From Chloroflexota bacterium (lineage in GTDB: Bacteria > Chloroflexota > UBA6077 > FW602-bin22 > CADDYW01), in contig CADDYW010000035.1 in the NCBI GenBank assembly GCA_902810745.1, forward strand, positions 1-39,470: DNA of 39,470 bases. The letters are read 5' to 3'. The first letter of the stretch is position 1. Every line of letters starts with the position of its first letter. A model generated the notes under the pieces. That model was not told where the DNA came from and did not search any database. It saw only the letters and a program-made list of their open reading frames with translations. The position numbers were made by a program, and so were the translations under genes. Shown one piece after another: positions 25,728 to 33,021 of the stretch.

Positions 25728-26714
25728 TTACTCCTCCATCCGGATACGTGGATCGAGAAGCATCAGCAGTACGTCCGAAAAGAGCGTCCCGACTACGGTC
25801 ATGATCCCGAGCAGCAGGATGATTGTTCCCGCAAGAAACTGGTCCTGCGCGATGAGCGCCTTCAGCAAAACCGGTCCGACGGTTGGCAGGCTCAGCACGA
25901 GCGAGACGATGATGCTTCCCGACACGATGTAGGGGAAGATGTAGCCGATCGTGCTGACGAACGGGTTGAGCGCGAGCCGGACCGGATACTTGAGGACGAC
26001 GCGCAGCTCGGAGAGGCCCTTTGCGCGCGCGGTCACGACGTAGGGTTTGCGTAGCTCGTCCAGGAGGTTTGCCCGCATGATCCGCATGCTCCCGGCGGTC
26101 CCTTCAAGGCCGAGGATCGCCGCCGGCAGCGGGAGATGCTTGGCGAGATCCCAGACACGGGCCATGGACCACGGCGCCACCTCGTATTGCTGCGAGAACA
26201 GGCCACCGGCATCCAGGTTGAATAGCTTGAAGCCGAGGTACATCATCACCAGCGCGAGCAGGAAGCCCGGGACGGCAACGCCCGCGAAGCTGAAGAACGT
26301 GAACAGGTAATCAGCCAGGGAGTACTGGCGCATCGCCGAGTAGATGCCGATCGGTAGGGCAATGATCCACGTGAAGAGGACGGCTGCCAGTGAGAGAATG
26401 ACTGTCAGCGTGAGGCGGTCGCCGATCACGTCCATCACGGGTCGCCGCCACTCGAACGACTCGCCGAAGTTGCCTTGCAGCATCCGCCCGATCCACTTCG
26501 CGTACTGAACGTAGATCGGCTGATCGAGTCCATACTGGGCCCGCAGGTTTGCTGCCTCTGATTCCGAGACGACGTTGCCCATCGACTCCTGCTCGGCGAT
26601 GTAGGCGGTCACGTAGTCGCCGGGCGGAAGCTGAATGATGATGAACGAGAGTACTGATACCGCCCAGACGGTCAGCAGAGCCAGCAAGATTCGGCGAACC
26701 AGGTAGCTAAGCAC
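25728..26714 (-). CDS. Peptide-type ABC transporter permease (OppB/DppB-like)
   Basis: 328 aa, six predicted membrane spans, starting MLSYLVRRILLALLTVWAVS from a GTG at 26714. The EAA loop is YVVTARAKGLSELRVVLKYPV, followed by LNPFVSTIGYIFPYIVSGS. It ends LLDPRIRMEE. Ribosome-binding signal is weak. A strong hairpin lies between it and the preceding binding-protein gene, probably lowering its expression relative to the binding protein. Confidence 0.94.
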   Translation of the reverse strand: MLSYLVRRILLALLTVWAVSVLSFIIIQLPPGDYVTAYIAEQESMGNVVSESEAANLRAQYGLDQPIYVQYAKWIGRMLQGNFGESFEWRRPVMDVIGDRLTLTVILSLAAVLFTWIIALPIGIYSAMRQYSLADYLFTFFSFAGVAVPGFLLALVMMYLGFKLFNLDAGGLFSQQYEVAPWSMARVWDLAKHLPLPAAILGLEGTAGSMRIMRANLLDELRKPYVVTARAKGLSELRVVLKYPVRLALNPFVSTIGYIFPYIVSGSIIVSLVLSLPTVGPVLLKALIAQDQFLAGTIILLLGIMTVVGTLFSDVLLMLLDPRIRMEE

Positions 26715-26737
26715 GAGCGATCACCCGAAGAACTCCG

Positions 26738-26784
26738 GGGCGTGTCGATCGCTCGGCGCGACGCCGCGAGCGATCGACACGCCC
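26738..26784 (-). other. 18-bp perfect intercistronic hairpin
   Basis: GGGCGTGTCGATCGCTCG (26738-26755), an 11-nt loop, CGAGCGATCGACACGCCC (26767-26784). No T-run follows in the direction of transcription. Hairpins between a binding-protein gene and its permease genes commonly protect the upstream message from 3' decay and give excess binding protein; that role is inferred here. Confidence 0.7.
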
Positions 26785-26790
26785 GCCGAC

Positions 26791-28968
26791 TCACTTATTG
26801 ATAAACCACGTCTCGGGACGCGCATTGCCCGGCGTCTGACCCGGCGTGCTTCCCACCACCGTGTCGGGAACGTTGCCCATGTAATTCTTGACGACGGCAA
26901 CGCCCAGGATCGCCGGGGAGATGCCTACCGTGCCGATGACGAAGACGTTCTCGACGTACAGCTGCAGGATCTGCTTGCCGATCTCGACGAGCTTGTCCGG
27001 AGATGCGCCTTTCGCCTCATTGTAAAGCTGGAGCATCTTGAGCGGGTCGCCTTTCGGCTCCTCGCCCTGCTTCCCGCCGGACTGCCACCACAGTCCATAG
27101 AGCGGGCCCCAGCCGCTGGCGGTATCGTAGGGCAGGCAGTGATACGGGTAGGTGAACGGGTTGTCTGACCCATCGTTCGACCAGACCCGGAACTGCGTTT
27201 TGCCAGCCGCGAGCTGCGTCTGCATCAGGCTCCGTTCGACCTCATTGACCGTCGCCTTGATTCCAATGTTCTTGGCCCAGTGCTGTGCAACCATCTGGGC
27301 GATGCCGGTCCAGTTCACGAACGCGGCACCTACCGTGGTGATCGTCAGCGTCAGCGGACCCTTGCCGTCCTTGCGCAGCCGCATGCCACTCGAGTCCTTC
27401 TTGTCCAGGCCGAGCTTGTCCAGCATCTGGTTCGCCTTGTCGGGATCGAGCGTCGAGTAGAGCTTGCGGCTCTCGGGCCCGAGGTAGAAGGGCGAAAGCT
27501 CGCCCGGCGCTGCCGAGCCGGGGTCGCCAATGCCAACCCAGAACGTCTGATTCAGCTGATCGCGGTCGATCCCCAGTGAGAGTGCGATCCGGAAGTCCTT
27601 GTTCCGCAGCCACTCGCGGATCTCGTCGTCGCCGCCCGTGTAGTTCTGATTGACGAAGAGACCGGCGTCGGTGCCGTGCTGCCAGCGCCAGAAGTGAACG
27701 GTGTAGCCACCCTTCTGCTCGTTCTGCTTGTAAACCGGCACCTTGGCGATGTCGATGTGGCGAACCTGGACGTCGTACTGGCCGGCGATCGCCCGCAGAT
27801 TGACGACCTCGAGGTTCTCGGCGAGGCCGAGCTGCACGCCATCCATGTACGGGAGCTGATTCCCCTCGGTGTCGACGGCGAAGTAGTAGGGGTTCCGGGT
27901 CAGGACCCACTGCGGGGTGTTGATCGGCTGGACCGTCTTCCAGGGTGCCGTCGTCGGGCAGTCGACATTCAGCTCGCAGTTGTTCTTGAACTTGAACAGG
28001 TCCACCCAGCTATTGTATTTCGCGTCCTTGGCCATCTTGTCGAGCTGATCTTTCGACGTGTACTTCGGGTGGAACTGCTTCATGTAGTGGGCGGGCGCCC
28101 AGAGCCCCATCGCATTCTTCCCGTTGGTCAGGTGACCCGCGACGCCGAGCGAGGCGATGAGCTGCAGGAAGAGGTAGTATGGCTCGGCGAACTGGAACTG
28201 TACCGTGTAGTCGTCGACCTTCACGACCTTTCCTTGCTTCCCGCCGATGCTCATCCAGTCAGCCTTGGTCGGGTTGAGCTCGTCGTTCAGGTACTCATCC
28301 TCGTACCAGAATAAGATATCGTCGGCAGTGAAAGGCTGGCCATCTGACCACCTCATCCCCTTTCGGAGGTGGAAGGTGAAGGTCTTGCCGCCGTCTTCGA
28401 TATCCCAGCTCTTCGCGATGTTCGGTACGACCTTGGTGACCGTCGGATCCCAGTAGATGAAGTGATCGTGCATGATCCGCTCCATATTCTGGCTGTCCGC
28501 GGGACCGGTGAAGGCGCGATGCCAGATACCGCCATACTTGCCGATCTGATCGATCGGCTTGTAGACCAGAGGATCCTCCGGGAGCCGCTGCTCGACCGGT
28601 GGTAGCTTGCCTTGTTTCACCAGGTCGGCGAGCATCGGTGCTTCGTTGAACTTCGCGGGCTTGGTGTCGACGATCTGCACCATCTTGACCGGACCCGATG
28701 GAGTCATCGTCGCGGCCGGATTCGCGGCGGCTGCAGCAGTCGGGGTGGTCGCGGCGGCTGGCGCTGCTGCCGTTGCCGTCGGCTGCGGGGGTGTCCCAGC
28801 CGGTGCGGGTGCACTCGTAGCAGCAGATGGCGGCGCGGCGGTTGGAGATGGCTGCTCACCCCCCCCACACGCCGCCAGAAGGGGAACGCCGACGATCGCC
28901 GTGGCGCCAACTGCAAACTTCAAAAATCCGCGACGGGAGAAGGGTACAGTGTGCGCATTGTGAACCAT
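26791..28968 (-). CDS. ABC transporter substrate-binding lipoprotein (family 5)
   Basis: 725 aa from the ATG at 28968, preceded by GGAGTGGAG. A twin-arginine-type signal (SRRGFLKFAVG, residues 11-19) is followed by the lipobox LLAAC with Cys34. An Ala/Pro/Thr-rich linker (about 40-100) leads to the binding domain of the SBP_bac_5 type (FTFHLRKGMRWSDGQPFTADD is the family signature). It captures peptides or other organic ligands outside the membrane. It is longer than classical OppA/DppA (about 530 residues), as often in the larger family members. The in-frame extension to 29118 is rejected for lack of signal-peptide position. Confidence 0.94.
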   Translation of the reverse strand: MVHNAHTVPFSRRGFLKFAVGATAIVGVPLLAACGGGEQPSPTAAPPSAATSAPAPAGTPPQPTATAAAPAAATTPTAAAAANPAATMTPSGPVKMVQIVDTKPAKFNEAPMLADLVKQGKLPPVEQRLPEDPLVYKPIDQIGKYGGIWHRAFTGPADSQNMERIMHDHFIYWDPTVTKVVPNIAKSWDIEDGGKTFTFHLRKGMRWSDGQPFTADDILFWYEDEYLNDELNPTKADWMSIGGKQGKVVKVDDYTVQFQFAEPYYLFLQLIASLGVAGHLTNGKNAMGLWAPAHYMKQFHPKYTSKDQLDKMAKDAKYNSWVDLFKFKNNCELNVDCPTTAPWKTVQPINTPQWVLTRNPYYFAVDTEGNQLPYMDGVQLGLAENLEVVNLRAIAGQYDVQVRHIDIAKVPVYKQNEQKGGYTVHFWRWQHGTDAGLFVNQNYTGGDDEIREWLRNKDFRIALSLGIDRDQLNQTFWVGIGDPGSAAPGELSPFYLGPESRKLYSTLDPDKANQMLDKLGLDKKDSSGMRLRKDGKGPLTLTITTVGAAFVNWTGIAQMVAQHWAKNIGIKATVNEVERSLMQTQLAAGKTQFRVWSNDGSDNPFTYPYHCLPYDTASGWGPLYGLWWQSGGKQGEEPKGDPLKMLQLYNEAKGASPDKLVEIGKQILQLYVENVFVIGTVGISPAILGVAVVKNYMGNVPDTVVGSTPGQTPGNARPETWFINK

Positions 28969-29289
28969 CAACTCCACTCCTTGCTCTAGTCCTCGAGAGA
29001 CGCTGCTCATTCGTGCTCCGTCGGGTCGCGAGAATCCCGGCGAGATGGCCGGATCGCTTCCCTGGTTTCTCTCAGCCCGATCGGACGGGTCGGGCTCTCT
29101 GTCTCGAGCGAGAGTCACGCCTTACGCCAGCGGGCCATTATCCCGACGTATGATCCACTCGTATTTCCACCTTCCTCCATTCGTTCTCACGTCGTCGCCG
29201 CGCAGATGTCCACGGGTTGACAGGCTGATCCACGAAAGTCAGGAGCCTCAACGTTCCTGAAGTCAATCCACGAACGGACTCCCCCGATC
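28969..29289. other. Intergenic region between FCD regulator and binding-protein gene
   Basis: About 320 bases. A hairpin near 29240-29260 (TCAGGA ... TCCTGA, read on either strand) is flanked by two direct copies of ATCCACGAA (29230-29238 and 29267-29275); on the minus strand CTTT follows it, so it may terminate the regulator transcript. A GATAAT on the minus strand near 29150 is a weak -10 candidate for the transporter operon. The FCD operator palindrome is not repeated here. Confidence 0.4.
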
Positions 29290-30078
29290 CTACACCGATG
29301 GCCTGTCGACGCGAACGTCTCCCACGCATCCGTTTGGATCGTCGACGGTGGCCACGCCTGCCGGCGGGCCACCGGGCGGTCCCAGACGGGTGGCCAGCTC
29401 CGTTCGCGCGTACGTAAAGTGATACTCCATGGCACTGCGCGCCGCCGTCTCGTCACGCCGCGCGAGGGCCTCGACAATGCGGGCGTGATGGTCGCAGACC
29501 TCGTTCAGAGTCAGGGCATTCGGCGGCAGCAGGTGCCCCGAGCTCTGCAATGCCGAGCTCACCTTCCAGAAGATATCGAGGAGACGCAGGAGAAACTGAT
29601 TACCGAGCCTCCAGAAGATCCGCGCGTGGAACGCAGTATCTTCAGGCAGGAATGCACTTCCTTCCGCGGCCCTTCGGCGCATGGCTACCACGATCTCCGT
29701 CAGTGCCTCGACATCGGATTCGTCAAGGGAGTGCAGCGCCCGTCCGATGAAGGCGGTCTCGAGCTCACCGCGTACCTCCATCAGCTCATCGAAGGAATGA
29801 CGATCGAAGTAGATGGCGTAGGCGAGATTGTCGAGAATCGCGTCAAAATTGAACTGGCGAACGAATCGACCTTCGCCGCGCCGCGCCTCGATCATGCCGA
29901 TGGATTCGAGCGCCCGGAGTGCCTCCCGCACGGCATTGCGGCTGACACCGATTTCGTGCGAGATCTGCTCTTCGGTGGGTAGACGGTCGCCCGGCCGGAG
30001 TCCCCGGGCGATGATATATTGCTTGAGCTGGCGTCGGATCGCGTCGTGGAGCGGCGGAGCGCGTAGCGACTGCAGCAT
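29290..30078 (-). CDS. GntR-family transcriptional regulator, FCD domain
   Basis: 262 aa. The winged helix (about 10-75) includes LRPGDRLPTEEQISHEIGVSRNAVREALRALES, the GntR signature (shown in the parts LPTEEQISHEIGVS and VREALRALESIGMIE). The FCD effector domain (about 85-235) has the usual metal/ligand acids and histidines in EDTAFHARIFW, CDHHARIVEAL and AMEYHF. Such regulators commonly bind carboxylic acids and release a palindromic operator. A perfect palindrome sits at its own transcription start. Its position ahead of the importer-aldolase operon points to control of that operon. Confidence 0.93.
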   Translation of the reverse strand: MLQSLRAPPLHDAIRRQLKQYIIARGLRPGDRLPTEEQISHEIGVSRNAVREALRALESIGMIEARRGEGRFVRQFNFDAILDNLAYAIYFDRHSFDELMEVRGELETAFIGRALHSLDESDVEALTEIVVAMRRRAAEGSAFLPEDTAFHARIFWRLGNQFLLRLLDIFWKVSSALQSSGHLLPPNALTLNEVCDHHARIVEALARRDETAARSAMEYHFTYARTELATRLGPPGGPPAGVATVDDPNGCVGDVRVDRPSV

Positions 30079-30117
30079 CGCGATGAACGGTCCTTCGCTT
30101 TCCCCGCTTCGCTCGGA

Positions 30118-30135
30118 TTGTAGGTCGTCCTACAA
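30118..30135. promoter_or_regulatory. Candidate operator of the FCD regulator
   Basis: TTGTAGG-TCGT-CCTACAA, perfect 7-bp arms with a 4-base spacer. Its TTGT...ACAA ends resemble those of FadR-family sites. It lies immediately downstream of the promoter at 30173-30144, about +2 to +20, ideal for autorepression. Confidence 0.75.
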
Positions 30136-30143
30136 GTGGCGCG

Positions 30144-30173
30144 AGTATACGCGGAGCAAGTCGACCATGTCAA
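30144..30173 (-). promoter_or_regulatory. Promoter of the FCD regulator gene
   Basis: Minus strand: TTGACA (30173-30168), an 18-bp spacer and TATACT (30149-30144). Confidence 0.75.
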
Positions 30174-30204
30174 TAGGTGCGGGCGAAATCCGATGCACGC
30201 CCGC

Positions 30205-30300
30205 GAAGAAAACGTGAAACGTAATCCGTCATGCGCAAGTCGCTGCGTATCCTGCGCGGGCAAAGCTGGCAATCGCCTTACGTATCACGTTTCACGTTTC
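30205..30300. repeat. MITE-like inverted-repeat element
   Basis: AAACGTGAAACGT (30210-30222) and ACGTTTCACGTTT (30287-30299) are perfect 13-bp terminal inverted repeats enclosing 64 bases that encode nothing recognisable. The left arm is followed by ATCCGTCATGC, also found at 31451-31461 in the next intergenic gap. It resembles a small non-autonomous repeat or a REP-like hairpin. Confidence 0.6.
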
Positions 30301-30321
30301 GGTGTTCCGTTTGCTGTTCGC

Positions 30322-31410
30322 TCACTCGAGTCCATACAATCTCGCCGCGTTCTCGAAGTAGATCTTCCGCTCGATCTCGGGCGGCAGCGGCGCGGGAAAC
30401 GCCTCATCGGGATTGTCCGAATCCCAGTGCGGGTAATCGCTCGCGAACATAATCTGGTCGGCGCTACCGTAGTGCTCGAGTATCTGGAGGAAGTACTTTG
30501 GCTTATGCGGCTCTTCCATTGGCTGGGTCGTCAGGTACACGTGCTCGCGAATGTACTCGGATGGCAGCCGCTTGAGGTGCGGGACCTCGCTCTTCAGGAG
30601 CTTCCAGGCACTGTCGAGTCGCCAGCAGAGCGATGGCAGCCAGGCGAAGCCATTCTCCACCGAAACGAGCTTGAGGCTCGGGAAGCGTTCGAAGACGCCT
30701 TCGACGACCATGCTGATGATGTTCGCCTGCATCGCCTGGGCAGGGCCGACGTGCTCTTCCAGGTAGAACGACGGCCAGCCGGTGCCGGTGATCGGCTGAC
30801 CGTAGGACCCGAAGGCGTGCGACATGACCTTCAGGCCGTACTCCTCGCACGCTTCGTAGATCGGCCAGTACTTGCGACGACCCATCGGCTCGTGGGGCCG
30901 GCCCGAGAATTGGACCTGGACGAAGCGACGATCATTCGCGCGCCGACGGATCTCCGCGACAGCCGCGGGCGGATCTTCGAAGGGGATGGTGATCGAGGCG
31001 CGCAAACGTGGCTCGGGATCAAGCCATTCGGCAATCTGCCAGTCGTTGACGGCAGTGGACAGGACGGCGCTCAGCTCGAGATTCTGCTGCGCCCCCGCGC
31101 CGCTGAGCGGAATGAGAATAGCGTAGGCAACGTTGTAGGGATCGAGGTAGTGCGCCCGCGTGAAGTGCACGTCGGAGCCGCTGCGCCGGCCGGAGGGCGG
31201 CCGCGCGTCCTCCCGATGATCCATGAAGCGCGGGTAATATCCGCCCGCGGGCCCGTGCGCGCCGTAGGTCTCGACGTGCTCGCGCCAGCGCCTGGGCAGA
31301 TACGGGAGCAGGGCCTCCACGTCGTGGTGGAGCTCGTTGTGCAGATCGCAGTCGATCAGCGCGGGCCGGGTTCGGGCTCGCTCGACCTGGTGGGGCATCG
31401 TCGCGACCAT
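30322..31410 (-). CDS. Amidohydrolase-2 family metal hydrolase, copy A
   Basis: 362 aa TIM-barrel enzyme of the ACMSD-like amidohydrolase family. Metal-site elements: LIDCDLHNE (the first-strand motif is DxH rather than HxH), His in KVMSHAFGS and Asp in MFASDYPHWDSD. Signature FPSLKLVSVENGFAWLP is seen. Members decarboxylate or hydrolyse aromatic-acid-derived compounds; the exact reaction is unknown. ATG at 31410 with GAGGAGG upstream. It shares length and layout with the next gene (WLDPEPRLRASI against WLDREPRLRASI; EYIREHVYLTTQP against AYIREHIRITIQP), so the two are paralogues from a duplication. Confidence 0.9.
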   Translation of the reverse strand: MVATMPHQVERARTRPALIDCDLHNELHHDVEALLPYLPRRWREHVETYGAHGPAGGYYPRFMDHREDARPPSGRRSGSDVHFTRAHYLDPYNVAYAILIPLSGAGAQQNLELSAVLSTAVNDWQIAEWLDPEPRLRASITIPFEDPPAAVAEIRRRANDRRFVQVQFSGRPHEPMGRRKYWPIYEACEEYGLKVMSHAFGSYGQPITGTGWPSFYLEEHVGPAQAMQANIISMVVEGVFERFPSLKLVSVENGFAWLPSLCWRLDSAWKLLKSEVPHLKRLPSEYIREHVYLTTQPMEEPHKPKYFLQILEHYGSADQIMFASDYPHWDSDNPDEAFPAPLPPEIERKIYFENAARLYGLE

Positions 31411-31423
31411 CGTTCCTCCTCGT

Positions 31424-31550
31424 CACCGAAAACGAAAAACGTAACCCGCAATCCGTCATGCTCGGGACCTAACTCGTCACTGGCCCGAGGCTCCAACAAT
31501 TACCCTGCAAATTGCTCTTTCCACCTGACGTTTTCCGCATCACGCCTCAT
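31424..31550. repeat. Degenerate second copy of the intergenic repeat
   Basis: The left edge ACGAAAAACGTAA (31431-31443), then ATCCGTCATGC (31451-31461), and the right edge GACGTTTTCCGCATCACG (about 31527-31544) echo the element at 30205-30300 in order and orientation, but the arms are no longer perfectly paired. It fills the gap between the paralogous amidohydrolase genes. Confidence 0.45.
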
Positions 31551-31554
31551 GCCT

Positions 31555-32643
31555 TCACAATCGGTAAAAGCGTCGCGCGTTCTCGTTACAGATCTTTTGC
31601 ACCAGCGTCTCGGGCAGGTGCCTCAGTAATGTCTCCTCCGGATCCGCCGCGTGGAGGTGCGGATAATCCGATGCATACAGCAGGAGCTCCTCCGAGCCGA
31701 TCTGGTCGATGATCTGAAGCAGGTGCTCCGGATTCGGCGGCACATCCAGCGGCTGGATCGTGATGCGGATGTGCTCCCGAATATAGGCGGATGGCGCACG
31801 CTTGACCCATGGCACCAGGCGGCGCAGGTTCCGCCACTCTTTGTCGAAGCGCCACATGAACGATGGCAGCCAGGTGAAGCCACTCTCGAGGAGCGCGACG
31901 CGCACGCTCGGGAACTGATCGAAGACCCCCTCGCTCACGATACTGACGACCTGCGACTGGAAAACCTGCGCCATCCCGGCGTACTCCTCGAGATAGTAGC
32001 TCGGCCAGCCGGACGGAGTCGGCGGATTGCCCGGCACGCCGCCGAAATGCAGGCCGGCGACGAGATCGTGTCGCGCGATGGCCTCCCAGAGCGGGTGGTA
32101 GTTGCGGTTGCCGTATGGAAAATGCGAACGCGCCGGCAGGAGTACCTGGACGACGCCCGGGTGATCGCCGATTCGATCGATCTCGCGTGCCGCGGCCGCC
32201 GGTAGCTGGCTCGGTACGACGATCGACGCGCGCAGCCGCGGCTCCCTGTCCAGCCATTCAGCGATCAGCCAGTCATTGACGGCGCGGGCGAGGGCGATGG
32301 CCGCGTCGGGATTGTGCAGGCTATCGACGGCATACGTACAGTTGAGAATGCCAATCTCGACGCGTAGTGGATCGAGGATCTGGTCGCGGAGGAGGTCAAG
32401 ATCCGAACCGGCTGGACGGCCATCCGCCGGAATGCTGCCGGGGCGCGCGGTGACCGGCGCGTTGGGGGGATAGGCGCTCTCGACGGGCCCTTTGAACAGA
32501 GACTGGTTGATGTGCTCGATCCAGTAGTCCGGCAGATACGGAAAGAGGGTCTGAACGCTCGGCACGTTCGCATGAATGTCACAGTCGACGATCGCCGTGC
32601 GTGACGACACCCGAGCCGACGTGGCACCGGAGGTCTCGATCAT
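31555..32643 (-). CDS. Amidohydrolase-2 family metal hydrolase, copy B
   Basis: 362 aa from the ATG at 32643 (MIETSGATSARV) with AGGAAAG upstream; the in-frame extension to 32808 is rejected. Metal-site elements: IVDCDIHANVPS, His in VAGLHFGG and Asp in LYASDYPHLHAAD. FPSVRVALLESGFTWLP parallels the copy A signature. It is probably first in the minus-strand catabolic block. The two copies differ around the active-site loops, so they may handle different substrates or form a hetero-oligomer; both ideas are inference. Confidence 0.9.
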   Translation of the reverse strand: MIETSGATSARVSSRTAIVDCDIHANVPSVQTLFPYLPDYWIEHINQSLFKGPVESAYPPNAPVTARPGSIPADGRPAGSDLDLLRDQILDPLRVEIGILNCTYAVDSLHNPDAAIALARAVNDWLIAEWLDREPRLRASIVVPSQLPAAAAREIDRIGDHPGVVQVLLPARSHFPYGNRNYHPLWEAIARHDLVAGLHFGGVPGNPPTPSGWPSYYLEEYAGMAQVFQSQVVSIVSEGVFDQFPSVRVALLESGFTWLPSFMWRFDKEWRNLRRLVPWVKRAPSAYIREHIRITIQPLDVPPNPEHLLQIIDQIGSEELLLYASDYPHLHAADPEETLLRHLPETLVQKICNENARRFYRL

Positions 32644-32915
32644 GCCTGCTTTCCTGTACACTGCCACGGCACGCGGTCGGACGGAGCCCCCGCGTTGGTG
32701 CCGGATCTCGTTCGTTTGAGGAGCATCGCCGAGCTCCCGGACAGTGCGTGTCCACCCAGACGGTCTCTGGACCGGATGGCTCGCGAAATGGTCGAGTTCA
32801 GTATACATTCGGGCGGGAGCGAGTCAACAGGGGATCGTGGCCCACCGTGACTCGCACGTCGCGATCGAGCAGGTAAGCTAGACCTCTCCGTGTCACCTCT
32901 GCACGGCGAGCGGGG

Positions 32916-32963
32916 GCGATCAGCAGCACGCGGGCTGTCGTGTGTCCGCGCGCTGCTGATCGC
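32916..32963. other. Long inverted repeat downstream of the surface-protein gene
   Basis: GCGATCAGCAGC (32916-32927) and GCTGCTGATCGC (32952-32963) form a perfect 12-bp stem. It is extended inward by CGCGG/CCGCG after one mismatch, leaving a 12-nt loop. No T-run on either side. Placed as a terminator or mRNA-end stabiliser for the gene ending at 33022. Confidence 0.6.
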
Positions 32964-33021
32964 TAGAGTCTTCGCAAGGGAGATGCTCGGGAATAGCCCT
33001 AACCACTCCCCTGGTCTTGCG

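Noticed and set aside
29050-29110. GGGCTGAGAG upstream of the binding-protein gene, resembling the TPP riboswitch core
   Set aside because: The required partner block (CCTGATCTGG...CCAGCG) is not found downstream in the correct order, so the riboswitch cannot form.
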